Source of the DNA: Aquimarina sp. U1-2
GTDB lineage: Bacteria > Bacteroidota > Bacteroidia > Flavobacteriales > Flavobacteriaceae
Direction: 5' to 3'
Assembly: GCF_017897595.1 (NCBI RefSeq)
Contig: NZ_JAGKIK010000002.1
Span: forward strand, 124,001 to 188,000
Length of the DNA stretch: 64,000 nt
A model generated the notes under the pieces. It was given only the letters and a program-made list of their open reading frames with translations, was not told where the DNA came from and did not search any database. This document shows, one piece after another, positions 17,111 through 26,947 of the stretch. How positions within the stretch are numbered: the stretch's first letter is position 1; each line of letters opens with the position of its first letter. The translations under genes and the position numbers were made by a program.

Positions 17111-17962
17111 TTACTTTTCCATTTTAAAATCAGTGGGCAGTCCCAAATACTGAAAGCTATCAAGTTCTTTGCGTAGGTTTTCGGACTTCTCATAAGCATC
17201 TTTATAGGCACTGGCACCGAGTGGCAAGTGTAAGGGGGGATTATTTAGTCTGGTAACTTGAAAAATAGCTTTTGCAGCTTTTTCAGGGTCGCCTTCTTGT
17301 TTACCATCAATTTCCTTAATCGATTCCAGACGTTGCCCCACACTTTTTTCATAATCGGGAATGGTAACTTTCTGATAGCTGGCTGAACGACCGGCCCAAT
17401 CGGTTCTGAAAGGTCCCGGCTCAATATTTGTTACTTTAATACCTATATGCGCTACCTCCATTGCCAGTGCTTCGCCAATACCCTCCAGGGCAAATTTGCT
17501 TCCATTGTATACACTAACACCGGGATAACTAACTAAACCTCCAATTGAGGTAATGTTAATAATATGGCCAGAGCGTTGCTTGCGCATGTAAGGTAAGACA
17601 GCTTTGGTCAGCCTTACAGCACCAAAAACATTTACTTCAAATTGATATTTCAATTCGTCCTCTTCAACTTCTTCCAAACTGCCCAATGAGCCGTAGCCGG
17701 CATTGTTCACTAACACATCAATTCGACCAAACTCTGAGATTGCCCTTTCGATTCCTCCAGCGACCTGCTCCGGCTTGGTAACATCGACATGTACGCCAAC
17801 GGCCTGGCCCGGATAGTATTTGTTAAAAGCAGCTATTTGTTCTTGATTTCTAAAGGTAGCGACTACTTTATCACCTCCACTCAACGCTACTTTGGCCAAT
17901 TCTTTTCCAAAACCTGTTGAGGCTCCTGTAATGAACCACACCATTTTCTTTTTATTTTTCAT
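17111..17962 (-). CDS. SDR-family NAD(P)-dependent oxidoreductase
   Basis: A 283-aa short-chain dehydrogenase/reductase. It shows the Rossmann motif TGASTGFGKELA, the NNAGYG segment, a catalytic Ser in NITSIGG and the YNGSK active-site motif (YxxxK). The first residues (MKNKKKMVWF) show no signal peptide, so it is cytoplasmic. It probably reduces aldehydes or ketones with NADPH, but the substrate is not determined. Its promoter shares the tandem operator with four other promoters in this block. Confidence 0.92.
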   Translation of the reverse strand: MKNKKKMVWFITGASTGFGKELAKVALSGGDKVVATFRNQEQIAAFNKYYPGQAVGVHVDVTKPEQVAGGIERAISEFGRIDVLVNNAGYGSLGSLEEVEEDELKYQFEVNVFGAVRLTKAVLPYMRKQRSGHIINITSIGGLVSYPGVSVYNGSKFALEGIGEALAMEVAHIGIKVTNIEPGPFRTDWAGRSASYQKVTIPDYEKSVGQRLESIKEIDGKQEGDPEKAAKAIFQVTRLNNPPLHLPLGASAYKDAYEKSENLRKELDSFQYLGLPTDFKMEK

Positions 17963-18013
17963 GATTTTATATGTTAAGATTACACTTTGACTTAAATCTT
18001 TCTACATTCTATG

Positions 18014-18076
18014 CAAAGGTATTTTTAACTATACCTGGTATGATGGTAGTTTTCAAAGCAGTAATGGTAAGTTTTA
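18014..18076 (-). promoter_or_regulatory. Regulon promoter B: tandem half-sites plus -7 box
   Basis: Minus-strand half-sites AAAACTTACCA and TTTGAAAACTACCA are 21 bp apart (GGTAA 18066-18070, GGTAG 18045-18049). A perfect -7 box TACCTTTG starts at 18021, 23 bp past the second half-site. It drives the SDR gene. Confidence 0.8.
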
Positions 18077-18169
18077 AGAGTCTTGAGGATTTATACTTTT
18101 GAATAGTACTGCTCTTGTAGTAAAGATAGATAATGGTGAATTCGATATATCACACTTTTTTGGAGTGTC

Positions 18170-19168
18170 CTATTTATTATTATGTTTCTCCTGAAACTTA
18201 ATAGGGGTCATACCCACAGATTTCTTAAAGTATTTAGTAAAGTATGAGGTATCATTAAAACAGAGTGTGAAGGCTACCTGAGATACGGACATTTCTGTTG
18301 ATTGTAACAGCGATTTAGCCTCAACGATCACCCGCTCGCGTATAATTTGACCAGCCGTTCGCCCAGTATACTTTTTAAGGATTTTGCTCAAATGATTGGG
18401 ATGAACATAAAGGCGGCCTGCAAAGTCGTTTACGGAATACAAATGCTCTACGTTTCCACTGGCAATATTGAAGAAATGGCTTTCTAGCTCTGAGTTGAAC
18501 TGAATCACCAAATCGGCTTCAGGCTCGTGTACTTCCTCATTGAATTTTTGATAATATAAATCTTTGGCCTCGTTCAGAATAATATGTAGTTGGTGCCAAC
18601 AATTGTCTAATTTTCCACTATTGAAAGTAAGGTATAGCGCATTTATCCTTTTCTGAAAACCCACAATTTCTTCCTCCCGAAGTTGTAGTTTTTGATTTCC
18701 TTTTAAAGAATAGAAAGGGTAATCTGCAAAATGGTTGGGTAGATTCGTGGCTGTAGTAAACTCATCGGTAAAAATGCAAACAAATCCTTTCCAGTTGTTC
18801 TTTTCCCTTCTGTAGTGTCTTAGGTGTTTAGGCCCTAAAAAATACAAAGACCCAGCAGACATATAATAGTTGTGAAGTCCAATTTTATAATCGGCCTCAC
18901 CTTGCAATAGAAGAATCATTACATAGCAATTACTTCTGAAAATCTTGGTTTCATTGACCTGCGAATCAGGAACATCCTCAAATCGATGGATTTGAAAATG
19001 TTCGTACTTCGGTTTGATACTTTTAAGCCCCTTTAGCAAGGCCGCTATATCTTTAAAAACGATTACTTCTTTATTCACTCGTTCAAGATAGTATTTCACT
19101 TTGAAAAAGCATAGCAATTTTATGAGCAATCGCTTGTCGAGGTTTCTGAGTGTTATACTTGTTAACAA
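18170..19168 (-). CDS. AraC-family transcriptional regulator
   Basis: A protein of up to 332 aa with an N-terminal cupin-like sensing domain (about residues 60-170) and a C-terminal AraC/XylS double helix-turn-helix, seen in LYVHPNHLSKILKKYTG and VAFTLCFNDTSYFTKYFKK. The frame starts with TTG at 19168 and has no ATG for 83 codons; GTG at 19099 or 19078 may be the true start. It is divergent from the monooxygenase-like gene, and the tandem operator lies between them. This makes it the best candidate activator of the 21-bp-repeat regulon. Confidence 0.9.
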   Translation of the reverse strand: MLTSITLRNLDKRLLIKLLCFFKVKYYLERVNKEVIVFKDIAALLKGLKSIKPKYEHFQIHRFEDVPDSQVNETKIFRSNCYVMILLLQGEADYKIGLHNYYMSAGSLYFLGPKHLRHYRREKNNWKGFVCIFTDEFTTATNLPNHFADYPFYSLKGNQKLQLREEEIVGFQKRINALYLTFNSGKLDNCWHQLHIILNEAKDLYYQKFNEEVHEPEADLVIQFNSELESHFFNIASGNVEHLYSVNDFAGRLYVHPNHLSKILKKYTGRTAGQIIRERVIVEAKSLLQSTEMSVSQVAFTLCFNDTSYFTKYFKKSVGMTPIKFQEKHNNK

Positions 19169-19189
19169 CAGATTCTTTTGTCAAATTTA

Positions 19190-19250
19190 AAAAGTACCAG
19201 AGCTACTTTGAAAACTACCAAGCAAATGCTCTTTTAACCCTTTAATTTTG
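19190..19250 (+). promoter_or_regulatory. Regulon promoter C: tandem half-sites plus -7 box
   Basis: AAAAGTACCA and TTTGAAAACTACCA, with GTACC at 19194 and CTACC at 19215, are 21 bp apart. The -7 box TAATTTTG starts at 19243, 23 bp past the second half-site. It lies in the divergent gap between the AraC gene and the gene at 19278. Confidence 0.8.
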
Positions 19251-19277
19251 CTTTAGAAATTAAAATTTTATAAAAAA

Positions 19278-19559
19278 ATGATACACGTAATAGTAAAACA
19301 TTCTCTCTCAGAAGCTGGTAAAAAATATTTCTCAGAGTGGGTTAACGAGTTGCATTCACTTGCCTCAAAACACGAAGGGTTTATTGAGGTCAAAGTAATC
19401 AAAGATTTGCAAGAAAAAGATAGTTCAGTATTGTTGTTGGAAATGGATAATATGAACCATCTCCAACAATGGAGAACTTCAGCAGATCACGATAAAATCT
19501 TATCCAAACTACACCCTTTTCGACAAGGAGGTTCAACAATGCAAACTTTTGAATGGTAG
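19278..19559 (+). CDS. Antibiotic biosynthesis monooxygenase-like (ABM) protein
   Basis: A 93-aa ferredoxin-like (dimeric alpha-beta barrel) protein starting MIHVIVKHSLSEAGKKYF. The segment HEGFIEVKVIKDLQE and the later LQQWRTSADHDKIL fit the ABM family, whose members act on quinones, haem or small reactive carbonyls. No cofactor site is needed in this family. It lies 33 bp before the antiporter gene and under regulon promoter C, which suggests a role in a stress response. Confidence 0.85.
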   Translation: MIHVIVKHSLSEAGKKYFSEWVNELHSLASKHEGFIEVKVIKDLQEKDSSVLLLEMDNMNHLQQWRTSADHDKILSKLHPFRQGGSTMQTFEW

Positions 19560-19592
19560 GATATCTTTGCTTTCACCTTTAAATCAATTGTT

Positions 19593-20813
19593 ATGGAAAT
19601 TCATATCCTACTCAATATTTTCATCTTATTTGGTGTTACCACGGTCATCATCGTGTTTTGTAATTTTTTAAAGATTCCGCATCTTATTGGTTATCTAGCA
19701 ACAGGTATTCTGTTGAGCCCAAACACCTCTGAAATTATGAATAGCGCACACGAAGTAGAAACTTATGCGGAGATTGGTGTTATCCTTTTGCTATTTACAG
19801 TAGGCTTGGAATTTTCATTCGGTAATCTGAAAAAAATAAAAAAATTCGTCCTTCTAGGAGGCACATTACAGGTACTGCTTACCATTTCCATTACTGCAGT
19901 TCTTACCTATTGCATTGGTAGAACTATCGAAGAAAGTATATTCTGGGGTTTCGTCACTGCACTAAGTAGCACCGCAATAGTAGTAAAAATACTTCAAGAC
20001 CAATCTAAGTTAGAAACCCAGACAGGAAAGGTCATTTTGGCCATGTTACTGTTTCAGGATATTGTGATAGTCCCTTTTATGCTGTTCACACCTATTTTAG
20101 CGGGTGAAGGAAGAAGCCCCGTATTGGAGATGGGGCTTTTATTACTAGAGTTAGGAGCCATTGCATTATTAGCATGGATACTGGCGAAATATGTCATTCC
20201 AAAATTTTTATCTCTCGTAATGAGAAAACCTAGTCAGGAGGTTTTTTTGGTAGCCAGTATTTTTATTGTAACGGGTATCGCACTTTTCACCTCATGGTTA
20301 GGGCTTTCGTTAGCTCTAGGGGCATTTATAGCTGGGTTAATTATTGCAGAAACAGAGTATAGTCGTTTGGCGGTTTCAAGCTTTATGCCCTTTCGGTATG
20401 TATTTATAGGGTTCTTTTTTATTGCTATGGGAATGTTGTTAGATTATCATACTTTTCTTGAGCAGTTTCCTAGAATATTGTTTTGGTTCAGTTTCATTGT
20501 AATCGTTAAAATAATTGCTGGTACACTTGCTGCTAGGTTCTTAAAAATGCCATTAAAAGTATCTTTTGCAGTGGGTTTATCATTGGCACAGATCGGTGAA
20601 TTTTCATTTGTAATATCCAAAACGGGACAGGAATATGGACTGATTACTGAGACCAATTACCAAATTTTTTTAGCGGTATCTATATTGACCATGTCTTTGG
20701 CACCCTTTATACTGAATAACTTAGAGATAATCTCACAATCATTTACTAGATGGAGAACAGCAAAAGATGATAAAGTTCAAAATAAGGTTAAGGAAACTCT
20801 GAAAATAAATTAA
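19593..20813 (+). CDS. Cation:proton antiporter, CPA2 (KefB/Na+:H+) family
   Basis: A 406-aa integral membrane protein with about 11-12 helices, beginning MEIHILLNIFILFGVTTVII. Family segments include GYLATGILLSPNT, EIGVILLLFTVGLEFS, ALSSTAIVVKIL and LFQDIVIVPFML. There is no C-terminal TrkA-N domain, so it is a short transporter-only form. KefB-type systems lower cytoplasmic pH when electrophiles appear, which agrees with the detoxification genes around it. It is cotranscribed with the ABM-like gene. Confidence 0.92.
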   Translation: MEIHILLNIFILFGVTTVIIVFCNFLKIPHLIGYLATGILLSPNTSEIMNSAHEVETYAEIGVILLLFTVGLEFSFGNLKKIKKFVLLGGTLQVLLTISITAVLTYCIGRTIEESIFWGFVTALSSTAIVVKILQDQSKLETQTGKVILAMLLFQDIVIVPFMLFTPILAGEGRSPVLEMGLLLLELGAIALLAWILAKYVIPKFLSLVMRKPSQEVFLVASIFIVTGIALFTSWLGLSLALGAFIAGLIIAETEYSRLAVSSFMPFRYVFIGFFFIAMGMLLDYHTFLEQFPRILFWFSFIVIVKIIAGTLAARFLKMPLKVSFAVGLSLAQIGEFSFVISKTGQEYGLITETNYQIFLAVSILTMSLAPFILNNLEIISQSFTRWRTAKDDKVQNKVKETLKIN

Positions 20814-20844
20814 TATCAGTTAAATATTTAATTTTAAATACGCC

Positions 20845-21807
20845 TTAAACTAATTTACTATTCTTTTTCCTGAATTGTAATGGAGACATTCCTGTATACT
20901 TTTTAAAAAACCGACCAAAATAGGGAGGATTATTAAAATCTAGTGTATAACAGATTTCTTGTATTGTTAAGTCTGTCTGCAAAATCAAGCACTTAGCTGC
21001 TAATAAATATCGCTCGATAATTACTGTTTTTGTGCTTTTACCATAGTGTTTTTTTATTTCTCTGTTTAGATGATTGGGGTGCACGTTGAGATCTTTTGCA
21101 AACTCTGCTACTCCTTTATTAGTGACTAATTTTTTTTTAATGCCTTGGGTAAAATGGTCTTCGAGTAGTTGTACAAATCTTGGACCTACTGATGTTTCAT
21201 TAGCACTATCATCACCTAAATGTTCTCTGTTATTCTTGTCGTTATATTTTTTTATTCTGATTAGCAATTCTGTTACCCAAAGTTGAATCAATTCATAATC
21301 GTATGCTTCTTTTCGGATATACGCTTCATATATATTTGCTAAAACATCTAAGCATTTTTCAAAATCTTTAGACTGTACAGAGTAATTAATCTTATCTGGG
21401 AAAACAAGAAAAGGAAATTCGGTCAACATGTTTTTGTTATATCTTAGATTTTTTAAGAAACCCTTTGAAAACACAAGGATGTAGCCTTCGGCATTTTCCA
21501 CAGCTTTCCAGTTTTTCATCTGGCCGGGACAAGATACATAGAGATTTTTTCCCTGTAAATCTACTTTTTTGGCTTGACTAAACTTAACAATACGCCCATG
21601 CTTCAAAATGTATAAAAAGTAAAAATCCTGAACATAAACTTTTGGCAACTGGCTATAAGATGTACTAAAAACATCAAGTGTATCTGTATAAAACCCATTT
21701 TGTCCCCACGGGAAGATCAAATTCTGGTACACATACTTTTCTCCACGAATGTGATCTACAAATTCATCGAGTTTCAAGGTATCTATTGCATTAATTGATT
21801 TATTCAT
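20845..21807 (-). CDS. AraC-family transcriptional regulator
   Basis: A 320-aa regulator with an N-terminal effector domain and a C-terminal AraC double HTH (LNVHPNHLNREIKKHYGKS and EICYTLDFNNPPYFGRFFKK). It is similar in layout to the AraC gene at 18170 but distinct in sequence. It is convergent with the antiporter gene (31-bp gap) and divergent from the sigma-54 activator gene. Its target is not evident: no tandem 21-bp half-sites occur upstream of it. Confidence 0.92.
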   Translation of the reverse strand: MNKSINAIDTLKLDEFVDHIRGEKYVYQNLIFPWGQNGFYTDTLDVFSTSYSQLPKVYVQDFYFLYILKHGRIVKFSQAKKVDLQGKNLYVSCPGQMKNWKAVENAEGYILVFSKGFLKNLRYNKNMLTEFPFLVFPDKINYSVQSKDFEKCLDVLANIYEAYIRKEAYDYELIQLWVTELLIRIKKYNDKNNREHLGDDSANETSVGPRFVQLLEDHFTQGIKKKLVTNKGVAEFAKDLNVHPNHLNREIKKHYGKSTKTVIIERYLLAAKCLILQTDLTIQEICYTLDFNNPPYFGRFFKKYTGMSPLQFRKKNSKLV

Positions 21808-22002
21808 ACCAAAGCATAATCGAAGTTTATACCAGCTTTCAAATATTATATAAGAAATTGATTATCAGTATTTTGAATTTGAAGTAATTGCTTAGTAGAG
21901 TAAAAACCCAAAATAACGATTAATTTAATGGTGAAATTCCCAATTTTTAGGTGAATAACTATTATATTTCTACAGTAATTGAAATAGATACCAGTCATCA
22001 AC

Positions 22003-24705
22003 ATGCATGAAGAAAATTATTTGAAAAAGGTTGAGAAGCTTGAAAAAGAAAATGCTCGGCTTATCAAGGAAAAACAACTCACCGAAAAGCTGCTGGGCAT
22101 CAGTGAGGCACTTGTGAACGTAAGCCAACGCCACCAACTCTTTCACCTCATCACCGAAAGGATAGGTAAACTGTTACCGATGGATGATTTGGCCATTGTC
22201 ATCGTAAATGAGGACAATACCCAGTGGAAAGACATTTCTATTGAAAGACATTTTTCCACATCGACACTGTCTGGCCTGATAGAAAAAGATTTCCATTTTT
22301 GGCAGCCAATGAACAGTCTCGTTGAGCATCTACTTTCGACAACTGAGGTGATGACCATTGAGAATTATAAGAAGTTCAAAGACTTCCCTGTGGGATTTCT
22401 AGCTGTTATGGAAGACGAGGGTTTAAAAGAATTCATACATACCCCGTTGCGTATGTCTGGTGAAACTTTTGGCTTTTTAGTCTTCGATTCCAAAGAAACG
22501 GGCACCTATTCCAAAAAAGACTTTTCCCTCTTCCAGGCCATTGCCGACCAGTTGGCTGTAACGGTAAGCAACGTACTGGCCAATGAAGCATTGATGGAAG
22601 AAAAGAAAAAGACCGAAGACCTGCTGGCCGTTACCGAGAGCATTGCCAACATCACCACCGGGCCCGAACTGGTCAAAGCCATTTTTGACAAACTGCAAAA
22701 AGTATTTCCCTTTGATGATGCCGGGCTGTTCCATTTAGACATAGACTTACAAAGGGAACGTGATCTTATAGTCGACTATAGTTACGAAGTAGGTATTAAT
22801 TTGACTCTAAAAGAAAACGGTCTGACGGGTTGGCTACCAATGAGCGGTACTACCAAGAGTATTATTAAAAACCAGCATATTTTGATGGGAACTGAAATTT
22901 TTGACCTGCTAGAACATCCACATTTTAAGAATCCTGATATCCGTGATTTTAAAAGTGTTATTGCCGCTACACTCAAAAAAGGAAAGAAAAATATCGGTCT
23001 ACTTTATTTTTGGAGCAGAAAGGAAAATGCATTTAATGGGCAACAATCCTTGTTTAAATCCATCACTGATCAAATGACTGTGGCACTGAGCAATATTATA
23101 GCTAACGAGGACATTCAGGAACGAGATCGTGAAAAAACCTTGCAGCTGAGTGTTATCAATGCATTAACAGAAGGAATTGAGTGGAAAGACAAATTACTAG
23201 GTTTTGCAAAGATTCTACAATCATGCATTCCCTTTCACTTTATTTCCTTCGGCATGATACATGATATTCCCGGGCTTCCAAACTTGGGCTTTGAGTGTAT
23301 TGGTCCTAATGAATATCGCGATATCGATATCTTCACCTTTGTTAAACTTACTAAACTTAGTAGAAAAGAGCTGCAAGGGCAACTTGCAAAAGATATGGCC
23401 ACTAAGCCTTTGGTATTGAACAAAGAGGAGTTTTTTACAGCACTTAAAAAGAATATTATCAAAAAGGCGATGTACGATGTTTTTGGTCATCGAAGTATGA
23501 TGGTCTATCCTTTTCCCATTGCCAAAAAAAGGATACTTTATATTGCTTTCTACAGTAAATCTGAAAATGTTTATGCCAAAGAGCATATCGAACTAATGGA
23601 GCGTTTACACCCCTCATTGGTTTTGATATTTGAAAAACTACTGGCCTACGATGAGATTAAAGAACTCAACAAAAAGTTGGCAGAAGAAAAAAGCTATTTG
23701 CAAGAGGAGCTACAACCCGGCAATAGCTTTTCAAACATCATTGGCAAAAGCCTGGCCATACAAAGGGTATTTCAACAAGTGCGCGAAGTAGCAGCCATAG
23801 ACATACCCGTACTTATCTTAGGAGAAACTGGTACCGGCAAAGAGTTGGTAGCAAAGGCCATTCACGAGAACTCACCTCGAAGAGAACACCTCTTAGTAAA
23901 GGTTAACTGTGCTGCTATTCCAAAAGATACAGTAGAAAGTGAGTTATTCGGACACGTGAAAGGAGCATTTACCGGGGCTATCAAAGACCGTGTGGGTAAG
24001 TTTGAACTAGCTGATAAAGGAACTATTTTTCTAGACGAGATTGGAGAAATGCCACTTGACCTTCAGGCAAAACTGTTGCGTGTAATTCAAGAAAAAGAAG
24101 TAGAAAGAATGGGTAGCAATCAGTTAAAAAAGATTGACTTTAGAATAATTGCTGCGACCAATCGTAGACTTGAAGAAGAAACCCAACTAGGAAATTTTCG
24201 TCTAGATCTTTTTTATCGCTTAAGCGTTTTTTCAATACAATTACCTCCTTTACGTGACAGGGGTGATGACATTTTGTTGATTGCCAAGGAAGTTGCTCAG
24301 CGTTTTTCGAAAAAATTAGGGTTTACATTCAAAGGTTTTACAAAGGAAAGCGAACGAGTCATGTTGGATTATCAATGGCCAGGGAATGTGCGAGAGCTTC
24401 AAAACCTAACCCAACAAGCACTCATTACACAACGTCATGAAAAGCTCAACCTGCAACCAGGGAATGTATACCTTGATAGGCTAGGTATGTCCGAAAGTTT
24501 TGGAATTGTGCAAGAGAATTTAGAAGACATAACCATGGAAGATATCAAGCGTAAAAAAGAAATTCTTGAAAAAGAATACCTAGAAATGGTAATGCATAAA
24601 ACCAAATGGCGTGTTAGTGGAAGGCATGGCGCTGCTGCACTCCTCGACATGAAAGCTACTACGTTGGAACATCGTTTAAAGAAACTTGGTATCACCAGGA
24701 AATAA
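22003..24705 (+). CDS. Sigma-54-dependent transcriptional activator with GAF-type sensor domains
   Basis: A 900-aa FhlA-like bacterial enhancer-binding protein. The N-terminal 560 residues hold three GAF-like sensor segments; the first two begin with similar text ([13 protein letters not shown] and [13 protein letters not shown]), which indicates an internal duplication. A coiled coil (about 550-575) leads to the AAA+ domain with Walker A GETGTGKE (about 607-614) and the sigma-54-contacting GAFTGA loop (about 654). A Fis-type HTH ([20 protein letters not shown]) ends the protein. No clear sigma-54 promoter (TGGCAC-N5-TTGC) was seen nearby, so its target is unknown. Confidence 0.95.
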   Translation: MHEENYLKKVEKLEKENARLIKEKQLTEKLLGISEALVNVSQRHQLFHLITERIGKLLPMDDLAIVIVNEDNTQWKDISIERHFSTSTLSGLIEKDFHFWQPMNSLVEHLLSTTEVMTIENYKKFKDFPVGFLAVMEDEGLKEFIHTPLRMSGETFGFLVFDSKETGTYSKKDFSLFQAIADQLAVTVSNVLANEALMEEKKKTEDLLAVTESIANITTGPELVKAIFDKLQKVFPFDDAGLFHLDIDLQRERDLIVDYSYEVGINLTLKENGLTGWLPMSGTTKSIIKNQHILMGTEIFDLLEHPHFKNPDIRDFKSVIAATLKKGKKNIGLLYFWSRKENAFNGQQSLFKSITDQMTVALSNIIANEDIQERDREKTLQLSVINALTEGIEWKDKLLGFAKILQSCIPFHFISFGMIHDIPGLPNLGFECIGPNEYRDIDIFTFVKLTKLSRKELQGQLAKDMATKPLVLNKEEFFTALKKNIIKKAMYDVFGHRSMMVYPFPIAKKRILYIAFYSKSENVYAKEHIELMERLHPSLVLIFEKLLAYDEIKELNKKLAEEKSYLQEELQPGNSFSNIIGKSLAIQRVFQQVREVAAIDIPVLILGETGTGKELVAKAIHENSPRREHLLVKVNCAAIPKDTVESELFGHVKGAFTGAIKDRVGKFELADKGTIFLDEIGEMPLDLQAKLLRVIQEKEVERMGSNQLKKIDFRIIAATNRRLEEETQLGNFRLDLFYRLSVFSIQLPPLRDRGDDILLIAKEVAQRFSKKLGFTFKGFTKESERVMLDYQWPGNVRELQNLTQQALITQRHEKLNLQPGNVYLDRLGMSESFGIVQENLEDITMEDIKRKKEILEKEYLEMVMHKTKWRVSGRHGAAALLDMKATTLEHRLKKLGITRK

Positions 24706-24839
24706 GTGACTCATTGTAGTTTTACAAATGACGCCTCGTTATGGTACTTTTCTAGAATAGAGGTGTAGCGTACATTTCCACTCTTTCGTTTATTAAAGCG
24801 GCTTTTAGTAAGCCCTTTTTCCTTTCACCTATACAGAGC

Positions 24840-24900
24840 AAAAGTACCATCATCTGTTAGAAAACTACTCATATGCTAATCCAATTACCGTATATCTTAG
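24840..24900 (+). promoter_or_regulatory. Regulon promoter D: tandem half-sites plus -7 box
   Basis: AAAAGTACCA and AGAAAACTACTC, with GTACC at 24844 and CTACT at 24865, are 21 bp apart. The -7-like box TATCTTAG starts at 24893, 23 bp past the second half-site. It precedes the alcohol dehydrogenase gene. Confidence 0.7.
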
Positions 24901-24970
24901 TACTCAACATCAAGTGTTAGGTACGTTTGGTTTTACTTATAGGTCATGGTTAAATTAAAAAAATAATTCT

Positions 24971-26011
24971 ATGAAAGCTGCACTTTATTACGGAAAAGAA
25001 GATATTAGAATTGGTACGGTTCCAGATCCCGAGATTGTTTTACCTACCGATGCTATAGTTGGCATCACTCACTCGTGTATATGTGGGTCAGACCTTTGGT
25101 TTTATAGAGGCTACTGGCCTCATTGGCAAGAGGGTTATCGCACGGGTCATGAGTGGATGGGTATTGTAGAAGCAGTAGGTGCAGAAGTCAAGACAGTAAA
25201 AAAGGGAGACCGCGTATTGGCTCCGTTTGCATTTTCTGATGGCAAATGTGAAGCTTGCGAGGATGGAGTCCCCACCTCTTGCTACCACGGAGGTTTTTGG
25301 GGTGGTGAGAACGATGGTGGCCAGGCAGAGGCAATACGCGCACCATTTGCAGATGCTACTCTTGTGAAAATTCCGGGTAATGCTGATAATGATAGAAACT
25401 TACTAAAATCACTTCTGCTCCTCACAGACGTAATGGGCACAGGGTATCACGCAGCTTTCAGCGCAGGCGTAAGACCAGGAAGTGTGGTAGCTGTGGTTGG
25501 GGATGGAGCTGTTGGTTTATGTGCTGTGCTATCTGCCAAGAAACTGGGGGCGGAGCGAATTATATTGTTAGGTAGTCACGATGAGCGTATTGCGATAGGT
25601 CGAAAATTCGGAGCTACTGACATAGTGAAAAAACGAGGAGAAGAAGCCATCGATGAAATAAAATCACTAACGGGGCACGGTGTAAAATACACCTTAGAAT
25701 GTGTAGGGACAGATGTATCTATGCAAACAGCTGTTAAAATTACAAAACCCGGGGGTGCCATCGGCTATGTAGGCGCACCCCATGGAGATAATCCATTGGA
25801 CTTGGGGTATTTGTTTGCGAATAATATTCGGCTTTCTGGTGGTCTAGCACCAGTACGAAATTATATTCCAGAGCTTATGAATGATGTTGTTAATGGTTGG
25901 ATTGATCCTGCACCGGTACTGAATCTTGAGGTATCCCTCGACGACGTGCCTCAAGGGTACGCAGCGATGGATAATCGAGAGGCGATAAAAGTAATGGTAG
26001 TGAACGATTGA
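24971..26011 (+). CDS. Zinc-dependent alcohol dehydrogenase family protein
   Basis: A 346-aa medium-chain dehydrogenase. Catalytic-zinc ligands are visible in SCICGSDLWFY and GHEWMGIVEAVG; the NAD(P)-binding motif is VVGDGAVGLCAVL (about residues 174-186). The structural-zinc lobe is partly reduced (CEACEDGVPTSC). It should interconvert alcohols and aldehydes in the cytoplasm. It stands alone behind regulon promoter D, next to the aldehyde oxidoreductase operon, which fits a shared role in aldehyde handling. Confidence 0.93.
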   Translation: MKAALYYGKEDIRIGTVPDPEIVLPTDAIVGITHSCICGSDLWFYRGYWPHWQEGYRTGHEWMGIVEAVGAEVKTVKKGDRVLAPFAFSDGKCEACEDGVPTSCYHGGFWGGENDGGQAEAIRAPFADATLVKIPGNADNDRNLLKSLLLLTDVMGTGYHAAFSAGVRPGSVVAVVGDGAVGLCAVLSAKKLGAERIILLGSHDERIAIGRKFGATDIVKKRGEEAIDEIKSLTGHGVKYTLECVGTDVSMQTAVKITKPGGAIGYVGAPHGDNPLDLGYLFANNIRLSGGLAPVRNYIPELMNDVVNGWIDPAPVLNLEVSLDDVPQGYAAMDNREAIKVMVVND

Positions 26012-26326
26012 TAAATGGGTTTCTTTACAAATCAAAGCCTATACTTAGCAGAAAATAAACAGAGAAGAAAGACTTAACCGCAACAATTACTCACAAAGCA
26101 AAATCGGCAAGAGGCTATTTGACGATTTTCTGAAAGTGGCTGGATAAATAATACTTCAAAGCAGTCTGTTAAATGTTTGAAGATCATTCCACTGGTGGGC
26201 TTTTTTATCTTGGTTAGTTATGGGCTTCATGAAAAGTACCATGATTAGTTTGAAATGTACCATATCATTTTTTATTAAAAAGCGAAATTGCTTAGGAAGA
26301 AACCACCAGATTAAAATTTACTTTAC
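26012..26326 (+). promoter_or_regulatory. Intergenic region with regulon promoter E
   Basis: Tandem half-sites GAAAAGTACCA and TTTGAAATGTACCA lie at 26231-26262 (GTACC at 26236 and 26257, 21 bp apart). Unlike the other four sites, no TAnnTTTG box occurs 23 bp downstream; the bases there are AAATTGCT. A short hairpin CCACTGGTGG followed by six T near 26190-26205 may end the alcohol dehydrogenase transcript. No gene was found in this gap. Confidence 0.65.
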
Positions 26327-26944
26327 ATGAAAAATAAAGGGCAAAACGAAGAGAAACAAGGATTAAGCCGTAGAAATTTTTTGCAAATTTCTGGGACTGC
26401 CACTGCAGGTGTGGCCGCTCTTCCGCTACTCGGCTCTACCATAGGTCCGAACCAACAAGAAAAAGTATTTGAGATTCCTAAGGCTGTTGAAATTGTACTT
26501 ACGGTAAATGGAAAAAAAGAAAGACTAGAAATTGACCCGAGGGCAAGTGTTCTAGATACGTTAAGGTATCGCCTTAACCTCACCGGAACGAAAAAAGGGT
26601 GTGATGCAGGCCATTGCGGAGCATGTACAGTTCATATCAATGGAGAACGGAAACTTTCTTGTCTAACCTTGGCCATGAGGCATCAGAATGATGAAATCAC
26701 TACCATAGAGGGGCTATCGGATGGTGACCAACTTCACCCCCTACAAGAAGCTTTTATTGAGCATGATGCTTTTCAGTGTGGGTATTGTACTTCAGGACAG
26801 ATAATGTCCGGAGTCGCTTGTATCAATGAGGGACATGCGAAAGACACTGAGGAAATCCGGGAGTATATGAGTGGTAACATCTGTCGCTGCGGAGCTTACC
26901 CGAATATCATAAAAGCAGTAGAAACCACAGCAAAAAAAATGTAA
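26327..26944 (+). CDS. Aldehyde oxidoreductase (2Fe-2S) subunit, PaoA/YagT-like
   Basis: A 205-aa small subunit of a molybdenum hydroxylase. A twin-arginine signal is present (LSRRNFLQISGTATAGVAAL), so the assembled enzyme is exported to the periplasm. The plant-type [2Fe-2S] cysteines are in KKGCDAGHCGACTVHING, and the second cluster is bound by CGYCTSGQ and CRCGAYPN. It passes electrons from the molybdenum centre to FAD. It heads a six-gene plus-strand operon and lies behind regulon promoter E. Confidence 0.95.
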   Translation: MKNKGQNEEKQGLSRRNFLQISGTATAGVAALPLLGSTIGPNQQEKVFEIPKAVEIVLTVNGKKERLEIDPRASVLDTLRYRLNLTGTKKGCDAGHCGACTVHINGERKLSCLTLAMRHQNDEITTIEGLSDGDQLHPLQEAFIEHDAFQCGYCTSGQIMSGVACINEGHAKDTEEIREYMSGNICRCGAYPNIIKAVETTAKKM

Positions 26945-26947
26945 TTC

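Noticed and set aside
24719..24773. A sixth regulon site (AAAAGTACCA on the minus strand near 24743)
   Set aside because: The partner half-site at 21 bp is degenerate (CTACA) and no -7 box lies at the expected place; only a single good half-site is present.
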